Below are positions 15,690 to 24,646 of a stretch of DNA of 64,000 nt, one piece after another. How positions within the stretch are numbered: the first letter of the stretch is position 1; each line of letters begins with the position of its first letter. Source of the DNA: CADEER01 sp965216585 (GTDB lineage Bacteria > Desulfobacterota > Binatia > HRBIN30 > CADEER01); the NCBI GenBank assembly GCA_965216585.1, contig CBDCGC010000003.1:806001-870000 (forward strand). The letters run 5' to 3'. Position numbers and translations under genes: made by a program. The notes under the pieces are model-generated. The model made no database searches. It had not been told where the DNA came from and saw only the letters and a program-made list of their open reading frames with translations.

Positions 15690-16229
15690 ATGACGATGAC
15701 GAGAACCCCACTCCTACTCCTCGCTCTCCTCTGTTGCATCGTCGTGTTGGGCAGCGGCTGCGCCAGCCGGCAGACGCGAACGGTCGAGGCGACGGCGTAC
15801 TGCGGATGCTCGCAGTGCACGGAATGGACGCGCGGTAGCTGGCGCTATCTGAAACTCGACTTCTGGAACCGCTACGTCGCCAAGGGGCGGCGCAAAGGCA
15901 GGCCCTACGATGGCAAAACGGCCAGTGGAACGAAGCCGCGCGAGCCGCAACCCGGACTGCTGTCGCTCGATTCATTGACACGTCCGTGGATGATCGCTCC
16001 GCGCCTGCTCTTGCCCTGGCTGTGGTTCGCCCGCGACGGAACCGTCGCCGCCGACACCGCGCACTATCCGTTCGGCACCCGGCTCTACATTCCGGGCTAC
16101 GGCTACGGTGTCGTCGAAGACCGCGGCGGCGCCATCAAAGGCGCCCGGCGTCTCGATCTCTACTACGACTCCCATGCCGACGCGCTGCACTGGGGGCGGC
16201 GCTCGGTCGAGGTAGAGATCCTCCATTGA
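15690..16229 (+). CDS. 3D-domain lipoprotein
   Basis: The 179-residue protein begins with a lipoprotein signal peptide (LLLLALLCCIVVLGSGC; lipobox LGSGC, Cys at about 24). The C-terminal part is a 3D domain, the double-psi-barrel catalytic fold of MltA-type lytic transglycosylases and Rpf/YabE proteins. The diagnostic stretch is VVEDRGGAIKGARRLDLYYD, with the three aspartates followed by HADALHWGRR. The TAYCGC motif after the signal peptide is also typical. It is probably an outer-membrane or periplasmic peptidoglycan-acting protein. It is divergent from pdxJ with a short shared promoter region. Confidence 0.85.
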   Translation: MTMTRTPLLLLALLCCIVVLGSGCASRQTRTVEATAYCGCSQCTEWTRGSWRYLKLDFWNRYVAKGRRKGRPYDGKTASGTKPREPQPGLLSLDSLTRPWMIAPRLLLPWLWFARDGTVAADTAHYPFGTRLYIPGYGYGVVEDRGGAIKGARRLDLYYDSHADALHWGRRSVEVEILH

Positions 16230-16403
16230 GACGAATGTTGCACGCCCCGCTGTGGTCTTGCGCCTACGTGGAATCCCCAAGCGAATGAGGCTTGCACCAA
16301 TGCTCGCCAAGCGTGATGATTCGTCAGCCGAACGCTCTGAGCTCCAGCACACGCTTCCATACCCCGGGCACTGTTCGCTGCAGGTCTGAACGAAAGAGCT
16401 CGT

Positions 16404-17846
16404 TTGATGATTCAATCACATCACCGCCAAGCGCACTCGCTCACAACGTGTTGCGTCACCCTTCTCGTCGCCGGTTGCTGCTGCCTCGCGCCGAAGAAAC
16501 CGAACGGTGACCTCGCCACCGGTGTAGGACCTCTGCAAGCGGCAGCCGCCAAAGTCGAGATCGCCTTTGACCCGGGAACACCACTCGCCGGCTACGGCGG
16601 CTCGCCGCGGCGTGAGATCAACATCGCGACGCTGCCGGCAAACCTGCTCGCGCTCGGCGGACTCTGCTCCGATCCGGATCCGAGCACGGCGGCAACTCTC
16701 TTCGCGCCAGCAACCGGCCAGCACGATGCGATCAGCGCCCGCGCACTCGTTCTCGACAACGGCATCCGCAAACTCGCGCTGATCAAATTCGATACCGTCG
16801 GCGTCACCCGCCGGCTGCGCGACGACCTCTTCGCGACCGCCAAACCCCTCGGTGTCGCCTATCGAGACTTCGTCGTCGTCGCCTCACACACCCACTCCGG
16901 CCCCGGCGCCCTGGCCGAAGACCCACTGCTCCAGGTCACCGGTGCCGATTGCCTGGCCGGCTCGGTACACGCCAAGTTGGTGGCGGCCGGTGCGCAGGCA
17001 TTGAACGAAGCCAACACCGGGTTGACAACGGCGCGGCTCGGCATCGCCACGACGACGGTGTCCGGCGCCAACCGCAACCGCAGAGGCCGTCCGGCCATCG
17101 TCGATCCTACTCTAGCCATCATCAAGATCGTCGCCACCGGCGGAACGCCGATTGCCGCCCTATTCAATTTCGCCGTCCACGGGACGTCTCTCGGTCAAGC
17201 CAACATGAAGTTTTCCGCCGACTGCATGGGCGCCATGGAAGACGAGGTCGAGAGCGGCTTGCCGGGCAGCGTCGCCATCTTCACCAACGGCGCCGAGGGC
17301 GACGTCGCGCCGCAGCACAGTGGCCTGGCGGGAATGCAGACGATGGCCACTCTCGTCGGCGGTGCCGTCGTCGGACAGTGGAACTCGATCGCCACCAAGG
17401 GAGCCGTCGATCTGCGCGGTGCCATCGCCGACGTCGACATGCCGGCACCGCGTTTCAACCTCGACGGCAGTGGCGCCTGCTTTCCCGTCCCCGGTACGAG
17501 CAATGACATCTGTTCGCTGCTCAACATCCAGACGACCCTGCCACTGCCGCCACACTGGTTGCCATCGACGCTGCCCTTCCAGGCACTGCGCATCGGCGAC
17601 ACCGTCCTGGTTGCCATACCCGGCGAAGCGATCACCGAAATCGGCTGGCAGATCGGACAAGAAGCCGGAGCCCGGGGGTTCACTCGCGCCCTCGTGCTCG
17701 GTCTCGCCAACGACCACGGCGGCTACTTCACGACGGAGCAGGAATACCTGCGAGCCGAGTACGAAGGACGCGCCACCGCCTACGGGCCGAGCACCGGCGC
17801 CGTCGTCGTGCAGAGCGCGGCCGGAGTCATCGACCAGGTGCAATGA
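16404..17846 (+). CDS. neutral ceramidase-like lipoprotein
   Basis: The 480-residue protein resembles the N-terminal catalytic domain of neutral/alkaline ceramidases, zinc enzymes that hydrolyse the amide bond of ceramide. Evidence is the N-terminal IAFDPGTPLAGYGG, the hallmark zinc motif SHTHSGPG (about 159-166), the NFAVHGTSLG segment with a further histidine, and TNGAEGDVAPQHSG. The signal peptide ends in LLVAGC, giving a lipoprotein. It is shorter than the roughly 670-residue bacterial ceramidases and lacks the C-terminal Ig-like domain, so the substrate may differ. Its last codons overlap the following cyclase gene (ATGA), implying co-translation. Confidence 0.85.
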   Translation: MMIQSHHRQAHSLTTCCVTLLVAGCCCLAPKKPNGDLATGVGPLQAAAAKVEIAFDPGTPLAGYGGSPRREINIATLPANLLALGGLCSDPDPSTAATLFAPATGQHDAISARALVLDNGIRKLALIKFDTVGVTRRLRDDLFATAKPLGVAYRDFVVVASHTHSGPGALAEDPLLQVTGADCLAGSVHAKLVAAGAQALNEANTGLTTARLGIATTTVSGANRNRRGRPAIVDPTLAIIKIVATGGTPIAALFNFAVHGTSLGQANMKFSADCMGAMEDEVESGLPGSVAIFTNGAEGDVAPQHSGLAGMQTMATLVGGAVVGQWNSIATKGAVDLRGAIADVDMPAPRFNLDGSGACFPVPGTSNDICSLLNIQTTLPLPPHWLPSTLPFQALRIGDTVLVAIPGEAITEIGWQIGQEAGARGFTRALVLGLANDHGGYFTTEQEYLRAEYEGRATAYGPSTGAVVVQSAAGVIDQVQ

Positions 17847-20209
17847 CCCCCCCGAAGCGATACGGCCACCACCGATTGGCACTGGCAGCGCTGGCCATCT
17901 ACCTCGCCTGCGCCCTGGCGACCGCCGCCTCACTGTCGAGGGGAACGGGCCTACCGCCGGTGTTCATCGCCGCACCGGCCGGCGAGTCCACCGCACCCGC
18001 GGTGAGTGGGCAGCGAGCCAAGCTGGCCGCTGGCTCGCCCGGTGATCTACGCCCGGGAGACCGACTAGTGCGGCTCGGCGACATCTCGTTGATCGGCGTG
18101 TCGCCGGTCGGGCTGTTCGCTGCGTTTACCGAACACACCCGCGGCCGGCAGCAGATCGCGGTCGACTACCTGCGAGATGGAGTACGCCGGTCGACCACCC
18201 TGACGGCGAGCTCGATGATCTTCTTCCTACCCCTCCTCCTCGCCTCGAGCATCTTCGCCATCGTCGCCTATCTGCTGTGGACCCGAGCGCCACGCGACGG
18301 GGCGGCGCGCGGCTTTGCTCTCTGCTTTGCCAACCTGGCGATCTACCTCTCGGCAAACTTCTACGGCTCGGCGCCGGCGACCTATGCCGCCATGGCCATC
18401 CACGTAGTGTCGGCAACGCTCATCGGACCTCTGAGCATTCGCGCGACACAGCGCTTTCCGCAATCCGCCACCGCACCGCCAAGCGGTCGCTGGCCGTGGC
18501 TCTTTGCCGCTATCGGACCGTTGCACACGGGACACTTCGGTGGCCCCGTGCCGCCATCCGTCGGCGTGCCGGCGGCGGCTCTTCTGGTCGCCGTCCTCCT
18601 CGTCATCTGTCTCACCATCACGACGCGCGCCTACCACCGCGCCGATGCAATCGGCCGGCGGCGTATCCGCTGGGCGCTCTTCGGCATGTATTGCGCGACC
18701 ATGCCACCGATCGCCTGCGCCGTGATCTCGGCATACGAGCCGGCGCTGGTGCCGATCTACTACCTGAGCCTCACGTCGATGGTCTTCATCCCGATCTCCC
18801 TGCTGATCGCCATCCGACGCTTCAACCTCTTCGACATCGATCGCTTGATCAGCACGGCGACGACCTACAACGTCCTCACGCTCGTCGTCACCGGCGTCGC
18901 CGCCGCCACCGTTCCGCGCGCTGCCGAGCTCGTCGCGGCGATGCTGGGAACCAGTCAATGGCTCGCCCTCACCGGCCTGTCCCTGCCGTTTGCGGGATTC
19001 GTCGTCCATGCGAGCCGGCGCTTGCGCCCGCACATCGATCGAATGTTCTTCAGCGATCGCCACGACTTCGATGCCGGTATCAGCGAGCTGGCCGAGGCGA
19101 TTCGCAACACCGAGCACAGCACTGGACTGGTCGAGCTCATCGGAAGCACCCTCGAACGGCTATTGCGCCCCGATTCGTGTGCAGTCTACGGTCCCGCCGA
19201 CGCCTCAGGCGCATTTGGCCCCTGGTTCGCGACAACGCAAACAGCACCGCCAACTCTCGCCGGCGACAGCCCGACGGTTGCAACGCTGCGCAACAGACGC
19301 GCACCGCTCACACTCGGACGCGACGGTTGGCGTGGAGCCGATCCTTTTGAACGCGCGGTTCTCGAAACACTGGCGGCGCGCATCGTCGTGCCGATCCACA
19401 GCAACGGCGACCTCGTTCTCATCCTCTGTCTCGGCGAAAAAGGCTCGGGCGACGTCTACACGCCGGTCGACGTCGGTCTCTTGCGGATGATCGCGGAAGT
19501 CGCGTCAGCGCAGCTCGAGCGCTTCGCTCAACAAGAGGAAATCGAATCCGGTCGCCGAGTTGAGAGCGCGCTGCGCAACTATCTGCCCTCGCCCATCGCC
19601 AACACCCTGCGCCGGGGACTGGAAGTGAAACCGAGCGAGCGCGAGGTTACGGTGATGTTCGTCGATCTACGCGGCTACACCTCCCTGTGCGAGTCCCTGC
19701 GCCCCGACGAGATCTACGCCGCGGTGGGCGCCTACACCGAGGCGATCGCCGCGGTGATCGAGAGCAACGGCGGTTGTATCGTCGAGTTCAGCGGCGACGG
19801 GCTGATGGCGATCTTCGGCGCCCCGGAGCCATTGCCGGCCAAGGAGCGTTCGGCGCTGCGCTCCGCACACGAGGTGGCAGCCACTCTCGCCGACCGCGGG
19901 CCCATCGCGCCTGATGCCGGCAACCCGGCCATCGGCATCGGCATCGCCAGCGGCGCCGCGCTATGCGGCAACATCCACGCCGGCGATCGAACGATCTGGA
20001 CGGCCGTCGGCAACTGCGTCAATCTCGCCGCCCGCCTGCAGGCCCTGACACGCGACCTCGACGCGCTGATCGCCATCGACTCGGCGACCCATGATGCAGT
20101 ACCGGCCGGTGCCGATTTCTGCTGCCACCGGGACGTCTACATCCGCGGCCGCAGCGAGCCGCAGGACGTCTACACCGTGCCGCTACGCCGCCGGGTCGCC
20201 GCCGCCTGA
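17843..20209 (+). CDS. membrane-bound class III adenylate/guanylate cyclase with GAF and PDZ-like domains
   Basis: The 788-residue protein begins with an N-terminal membrane anchor and an extracytoplasmic region containing a PDZ-like stretch (DLRPGDRLVRLGD). A multi-span membrane block follows (about residues 120-330), then a GAF-like domain (about 400-555) and a class III cyclase catalytic domain (about 595-785). Catalytic landmarks are VTVMFVDLRGYTSLCE (first metal Asp), EFSGDGLMAIFGAPEP (second metal Asp) and VGNCVNLAARLQ (Asn/Arg transition-state pair), all present. It should make a cyclic nucleotide in response to a periplasmic or membrane signal. Start and stop overlap with the ceramidase-like gene suggests that protein supplies or modulates the signal. 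Confidence 0.9.
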   Translation: MTPPKRYGHHRLALAALAIYLACALATAASLSRGTGLPPVFIAAPAGESTAPAVSGQRAKLAAGSPGDLRPGDRLVRLGDISLIGVSPVGLFAAFTEHTRGRQQIAVDYLRDGVRRSTTLTASSMIFFLPLLLASSIFAIVAYLLWTRAPRDGAARGFALCFANLAIYLSANFYGSAPATYAAMAIHVVSATLIGPLSIRATQRFPQSATAPPSGRWPWLFAAIGPLHTGHFGGPVPPSVGVPAAALLVAVLLVICLTITTRAYHRADAIGRRRIRWALFGMYCATMPPIACAVISAYEPALVPIYYLSLTSMVFIPISLLIAIRRFNLFDIDRLISTATTYNVLTLVVTGVAAATVPRAAELVAAMLGTSQWLALTGLSLPFAGFVVHASRRLRPHIDRMFFSDRHDFDAGISELAEAIRNTEHSTGLVELIGSTLERLLRPDSCAVYGPADASGAFGPWFATTQTAPPTLAGDSPTVATLRNRRAPLTLGRDGWRGADPFERAVLETLAARIVVPIHSNGDLVLILCLGEKGSGDVYTPVDVGLLRMIAEVASAQLERFAQQEEIESGRRVESALRNYLPSPIANTLRRGLEVKPSEREVTVMFVDLRGYTSLCESLRPDEIYAAVGAYTEAIAAVIESNGGCIVEFSGDGLMAIFGAPEPLPAKERSALRSAHEVAATLADRGPIAPDAGNPAIGIGIASGAALCGNIHAGDRTIWTAVGNCVNLAARLQALTRDLDALIAIDSATHDAVPAGADFCCHRDVYIRGRSEPQDVYTVPLRRRVAAA

Positions 20210-20210
20210 G

Positions 20211-20999
20211 CTAGAGTCCCTCGCGCACCAGGAAACGCCGCAGGCTGCGGCGCTTCGAAGACAGGTACAGCACGGTGAGAAGACGCAGCGGTCGCGACTG
20301 CAGGCGCCGCCGGAGCTGCGCGACTTCCTCGAACAACCGATCCACGAGCGGCCCCTGTCGCGCCATCCAGGTGCGCAGGTGCCGATCGTCTTCGAGCGAA
20401 AGGCCGAAACGGTCGATGTCCTCGCGCGACACGTTGATGACGCCGGCGGCGAGGTCGTGGCGCAGATCGATCAACGCATCGGCCATCAGATAGGCGCGGC
20501 TCGATTGCGCGACGAACTCCGCCGGAGCTTCAAACCCCGGTGCGGCGAAGTGTGCGAGGAAATGCAGCGCCGCCGACCCCAGCTCCACCACATACGCATC
20601 GAGCGATGCCGCATCGAGGATCTTGCCGCGCCGGCGAGTGTCGAAGTCCATCGTCGCCAACACCTTTTCAAAAGTTGCGCGCAGCGGCGCACCACGATCG
20701 CGGTCGTGCGCGAAGAACGGCGCCCCGTAGATCTCCGGCGACGCCAGATCTTGCGCCACATCGCCGCCATCGTAGATGGCGGCGATCATCTGCCGCTGCC
20801 GCGCCAGAACGGCCAGGGCGCGGTCGACATCGGGATCTTCGTCAACCAGATCGTCGAGGCATTTGAGGTAGCTGAAACCGAGGATGGCCTTCGTCCACTC
20901 GACACCGAACAGGGTGTAGTAAAGCGGGCGCGCCAAGAGGAAACGCTTCTCGCCGGCGCGATCGAAAGCGTCGCGCACGAGAGATGTCGAGGTGTCCAT
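20211..20999 (-). CDS. squalene/phytoene synthase-like protein
   Basis: The 262-residue protein has the trans-isoprenyl diphosphate synthase (head-to-head) fold. The first Asp-rich motif is CLDDLVDED near residue 45 and the second is DALIDLRHDLAAG near residue 180, followed by NVSREDIDRFG, which matches the family pattern. The usual reaction is head-to-head condensation of farnesyl or geranylgeranyl diphosphate. No HpnC/D/E, carotenoid or sterol genes lie nearby, so the product is unknown. An alternative start at 21038 exists; the ATG at 20999 fits the family N-terminus better. It is convergent with the cyclase gene, one base apart. Confidence 0.8.
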   Translation of the reverse strand: MDTSTSLVRDAFDRAGEKRFLLARPLYYTLFGVEWTKAILGFSYLKCLDDLVDEDPDVDRALAVLARQRQMIAAIYDGGDVAQDLASPEIYGAPFFAHDRDRGAPLRATFEKVLATMDFDTRRRGKILDAASLDAYVVELGSAALHFLAHFAAPGFEAPAEFVAQSSRAYLMADALIDLRHDLAAGVINVSREDIDRFGLSLEDDRHLRTWMARQGPLVDRLFEEVAQLRRRLQSRPLRLLTVLYLSSKRRSLRRFLVREGL

Positions 21000-21086
21000 G
21001 GCCGACAGGCATAGCACATTCGACGCCGGCGCCCGCACACCAGGCCGCCGCGAGGACCACTCCTCACGCCGCGTGCGCTTCTAATC

Positions 21087-22271
21087 TCACACTTGCTCCC
21101 CGCGCAGATCGGCTCGAGCGCTTCGCTCGATTCGCGAACGATCGTCGGAGTCCGTGGCACCGTCCAACACCGACTCCACCAAGCGGACGACATCGCGCGG
21201 CAGGATACTACGCATGCACTGCGCCTCCTGCATTGGCGCAGACTCGCACATCGGGTGCACACCGCCGACGCACGGACATGATCCACGCATCACCCAAACC
21301 GGGCCGCTTCTCTCGATGCGCGGCGCAAGTTGCTCGACGCCCTCTGCCAACAGTCTTTCGTGATAGGGAAAATAGTCCTTCGCTTCGGGCGGACCGTAGA
21401 GGGCCACCGTCGGCACTCCCAGCCCAGCGGCCAGATGCGTGATCGACGTATCGACGCCGACGTAGACGCGGCATTCTCGAAGCAGTGCCGCGGCATCGGC
21501 CAGACTCGCGCGGCCGGCCAGGTTGACGAGGCGCGGATCGCGCCGGCACAGGGCCTCCGCGTATTCGACCTCATCGCGTCCCGGACCGCCACTGATCACG
21601 ACCGCGAGTCCGCGCTCGAACAAGCTTTCACTGAGCGCCGACCAACCGTCGAAGGTCCACCTCTTGTAGGGATTGCGGCCGTTCAAGTGGAGTACGGCAA
21701 AGTCGTCTCGTCGCCAGGCAAACGGCAACCTGTCGTCGAGTCGGGCGCCTGAGGCGGCATCGCTCGGTACCGTGACGCGAGTCTTCAATTCGAGGTGCAG
21801 GACCTCAGCGAGGCGGCCGATATCCGCCGCCGCATGGCCTTCCGAAACGCTCGACCATGCAGACAGAACGATGCGTTTCCACATGCTGTCGAGAGTCTGA
21901 CGCGGCACCAAACCAACGGCGCGGCGACCGGCAACGCGCGCGAACAACGTCTGTCGGTCCGACATCCTGGTCGAAACGGCGAGATCGTATCGGAGGCCGA
22001 AGCGGGCAACGAACTCGACATAGGTGATCGCGCCCTTTCGCTGGCTGGTTTGGAAGATGCGGTGAACGGCGCGGTTGCCCTCGAGGATGCCCTGGCGCCC
22101 TTTCTGAATGAACACATCGATCAACGCCTGCGGAAAAGCCTCCTTCAACGATTCAATCAAAGGCGTGGTCAGCAAGATGTCGCCAATGCCCCCGTAGGTG
22201 ATGACGAGGATCGTCCGCGGTCGGATACCAGTCAGGGATTTGGAGCGACTCGCGTTCACGGCCTGCACCAT
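21087..22271 (-). CDS. glycosyltransferase family 9 (heptosyltransferase-like)
   Basis: The 394-residue protein has the GT9/GT-B fold of ADP-heptose:LPS heptosyltransferases. The N-terminal ILVITYGGIGDILLTTPLIE carries the glycine-rich acceptor-side loop. The C-terminal YVGVDTSITHLAAGLGVP and VALYGPPEAKDYFPY give the nucleotide-sugar site with conserved Asp and His. A Cys-rich segment, SCPCVGGVHPMCESAP, follows, as in GT9 members. It probably adds a sugar to a surface lipopolysaccharide or glycolipid. The ATG at 22271 was chosen over one 34 codons upstream because the extension is Cys/Arg-rich and unlike the family. Confidence 0.88.
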   Translation of the reverse strand: MVQAVNASRSKSLTGIRPRTILVITYGGIGDILLTTPLIESLKEAFPQALIDVFIQKGRQGILEGNRAVHRIFQTSQRKGAITYVEFVARFGLRYDLAVSTRMSDRQTLFARVAGRRAVGLVPRQTLDSMWKRIVLSAWSSVSEGHAAADIGRLAEVLHLELKTRVTVPSDAASGARLDDRLPFAWRRDDFAVLHLNGRNPYKRWTFDGWSALSESLFERGLAVVISGGPGRDEVEYAEALCRRDPRLVNLAGRASLADAAALLRECRVYVGVDTSITHLAAGLGVPTVALYGPPEAKDYFPYHERLLAEGVEQLAPRIERSGPVWVMRGSCPCVGGVHPMCESAPMQEAQCMRSILPRDVVRLVESVLDGATDSDDRSRIERSARADLRGEQV

Positions 22272-22473
22272 CGCAGAAATCGTGCCAGAAAGACACGGCA
22301 AGCACGCGATCCGAGCAGGCAAGACCGGCAGACGCCGTGTAGCACAAGGCGCGCAGATACCCGGCCATCCCACAAAGAGTCTCCGACGCGGCCCGAGTCA
22401 ATGCGGCGAGCGGCCAACCGCGCAAGATCGATCGCACTAATCCCGCGTCAGCGTGACACGATTTGCAGGGAGC

Positions 22474-23397
22474 TCAGCGGAAGTTCTCGATGACATCGCT
22501 GGCAAACCAATCGATCCACTCCAGAAAGTGATCCCGGCTGGGTGTTTTTGGCGGCGCCACCTGCGTCACCGTGACGCCGGCCTCGGCGTAGGCCGCGACG
22601 GCATCGACCATCTCCTGCGTCGACTGCGGGATCGTCGTCTCGCCCAGCTCGGCGTGTGAGTAGTCCTCCACCTTGTACTCGCTGATCGGCATCACCACCT
22701 GGAAGTCGGCATCGTTGGCTCGCGATTCGGGTTGCGAGCGAATGTAGTCGAGACATGCCGGCAGGTCGTCGCGCGTCACCAGCCAGGGCAGCCAACCATC
22801 ACCGTACTTGGCGGCGCGACGCATCGCCGGCTTGGAGTTGCCACCGATGAGCACCGGCGGATGCGGCTTGCGAATCGGTTTGGGCTCGAAAGCGATGTCG
22901 GAGAAGCGGACGAACTCGCCCTCGTAGCTCGGTCGATCGCTCGTCCACAGCTCCTTCATCGCTTCGATGTATTCGTTCGAGCGCGCGCCGCGCCGCTCGT
23001 AGGGCACGCCGATGGCATTGAATTCTCCCCGCGCATGGCCGATCCCGACGCCGAGGAGAAACCGGCCATTGGAGAGAAAGTCGACGGTCGCCGCCTGCTT
23101 GGCGAGGACGACGGGATTGCGGTACGGCAAGACGAGAACGTACGTCAAAACCTCGATGCGCCGCGTCGCACCGGCCAACGCCGACGCTGCAACCAGTGCG
23201 TCGGGAAAACGCCTTCCCATCGCAGCGGTCATTTCCTCGGGCATGACGATGTGCTCGGAGATGGTGAGCATGTCGAATCCCAAGTCGTCGGCGCGCCGCG
23301 CCACGTCGATGAGCTCCGCCGGCGCAGCCGTCGCTTCCCAAGGCCCCACGATCGGAGGGTAGAGAATGAGGCCCGGCACTCCGAGAGCGAATTTCAT
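22474..23397 (-). CDS. LLM-class (probably F420-dependent) oxidoreductase
   Basis: The 307-residue protein is a luciferase-like TIM-barrel oxidoreductase. The N-terminus KFALGVPGLILYPP, TISEHIVMPEE, VLTYVLVLPYRNPVVLAKQAATVDFLSNGRFLLGVGIG and the C-terminal VLIGGNSKPAMRRAAKYGDGW are typical of the F420-dependent branch (TIGR03619-type). It begins 4 bp downstream of the enoyl-CoA hydratase stop, so it is the last gene of a catabolic operon running leftward. The substrate is unknown; similar enzymes act on ring or side-chain intermediates in steroid and terpenoid breakdown. Confidence 0.9.
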   Translation of the reverse strand: MKFALGVPGLILYPPIVGPWEATAAPAELIDVARRADDLGFDMLTISEHIVMPEEMTAAMGRRFPDALVAASALAGATRRIEVLTYVLVLPYRNPVVLAKQAATVDFLSNGRFLLGVGIGHARGEFNAIGVPYERRGARSNEYIEAMKELWTSDRPSYEGEFVRFSDIAFEPKPIRKPHPPVLIGGNSKPAMRRAAKYGDGWLPWLVTRDDLPACLDYIRSQPESRANDADFQVVMPISEYKVEDYSHAELGETTIPQSTQEMVDAVAAYAEAGVTVTQVAPPKTPSRDHFLEWIDWFASDVIENFR

Positions 23398-23401
23398 TGC
23401 A

Positions 23402-24184
23402 CTAGCGTCCTTTGAACTCGGGCTTGCGTTTTTCGGCGAAGGCGCGCGGCCCTTCCTTGGCGTCTTCCGACTGCATCACTCTGGCACCCAGCGCCTTCTC
23501 GAGAACGAAACCGGGCTCGAGAGACAGCGCCCGGACGGCGATTTCTTTCGCCGTGCGCACCGCAAAGGGGCCGTTTTTGCAGATCGTCTCGGCCCACGAG
23601 AGGGCGGTATCCATCAGCTCGCCGGCGCCGACGACTTCGTTGACCAGGCCGATCTCGTAGGCCCGCTGCGCGCTCAGGTTTCGACCGGTCAACAACATCT
23701 CCATCGCGATCGCCCAGGGGATCTGGCGCGGCAGGCGCACGTGTGAACCACCGGTCGGGATGATCCCCCAGCGTACCTCACCGAGGCCGAAAGTCGCGGT
23801 GTCGGCGGCGATGCGAATGTCGGTGCCCTGCAGGAACTCCATCCCACCGGCGATGCAGAAACCGTTGACGGCGCCGATGATCGGTTTGAACACATCGGAG
23901 AAGGGGCGCTTGGTGTGATCCTCATAACCCATCTCGTCACCGCTCTGCAGCATAGGAATCGCCTCTTTGAGATCCATGCCGGCCGAGAAAGCCTTGTCGC
24001 CGGCAGCGGTGAGAATCGCGACCCAGAGGCCGTCGTCGTTCTGAAAATCGTCGAACGCCGCATCCATGCCACGCAGCATGTCGGCCGTGAAGGCGTTCAT
24101 CGCCTGCGGCCGATTGATCGTCATGATCGCGATCTTGCCGCGCTTCTCGTAGCCAAACGTCTCCGGCAACTCGACTTTGCTCAT
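23402..24184 (-). CDS. enoyl-CoA hydratase/isomerase family protein
   Basis: The 260-residue protein has the crotonase fold. Oxyanion-hole segments are FSAGMDLKE (about 60-70) and IIGAVNGFCIAGGMEFLQGTDIRIAA (about 95-120). A glutamate in the GLGEVRWGIIPTGG region is in the position of a catalytic acid of hydratases. The ATG at 24184 has GGAAGG just upstream; a TTG four codons earlier is less likely. It lies between the LLM oxidoreductase and the DUF35 gene on the same strand, consistent with a CoA-thioester pathway. Confidence 0.92.
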   Translation of the reverse strand: MSKVELPETFGYEKRGKIAIMTINRPQAMNAFTADMLRGMDAAFDDFQNDDGLWVAILTAAGDKAFSAGMDLKEAIPMLQSGDEMGYEDHTKRPFSDVFKPIIGAVNGFCIAGGMEFLQGTDIRIAADTATFGLGEVRWGIIPTGGSHVRLPRQIPWAIAMEMLLTGRNLSAQRAYEIGLVNEVVGAGELMDTALSWAETICKNGPFAVRTAKEIAVRALSLEPGFVLEKALGARVMQSEDAKEGPRAFAEKRKPEFKGR

Positions 24185-24238
24185 CTCACCTTCCAATCCA
24201 GGACGCCGCTGGCGCGTCCGCTTCGGCGACCGCTCTCA

Positions 24239-24646
24239 TCAGCTCCGCTTGAACTTGGGCAGGGTCACTGCGTCGGTCACCGCGTCGAACACCACTTCGA
24301 CCGGCATGTCGACTTGCAGATCACTGGGATCGCAGTCGACGATTTCGGACAACACGCGCACGCCCTCCTCCATCTCGACGACGACCGGGGCGTACGGCGC
24401 CGCGCCGGCAAAGGCCGGGTGCAACGGACGCACGGCGACGGTCCAGGTAAACACCTTCCCCCGACCCGTCGATCGCTGCCACTCCCATTCGGTCGAGCCG
24501 CACGCCGCACACATCTCGCGCGGCACGTGGCGCCAGGTCGCGCAGCCGCGACACTTCTGAAAGCGCAACTCCCCCTTCTTGCACCACGCATAGAATTCTT
24601 CGCTCAAACCTTCGAGCTCGGGTAGCGGCTTCGCGTATTCCGGCAT
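24239..24646 (-). CDS. DUF35/OB-fold zinc-ribbon protein, thiolase partner
   Basis: The 135-residue protein has an N-terminal rubredoxin-like zinc ribbon with two Cys-x2-Cys pairs (CRGC and CAAC, about residues 33-49). A C-terminal OB-fold follows, with GKVFTWTV and PYAPVVVEMEEGVRV. Such proteins pair with SCP2-type thiolases and thiolase-like aldolases, where they complete the active site or bring the acyl-CoA. Its ATG shares one base with the thiolase stop (TGATG), so the two are co-translated, which fits a two-subunit enzyme. Confidence 0.92.
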   Translation of the reverse strand: MPEYAKPLPELEGLSEEFYAWCKKGELRFQKCRGCATWRHVPREMCAACGSTEWEWQRSTGRGKVFTWTVAVRPLHPAFAGAAPYAPVVVEMEEGVRVLSEIVDCDPSDLQVDMPVEVVFDAVTDAVTLPKFKRS

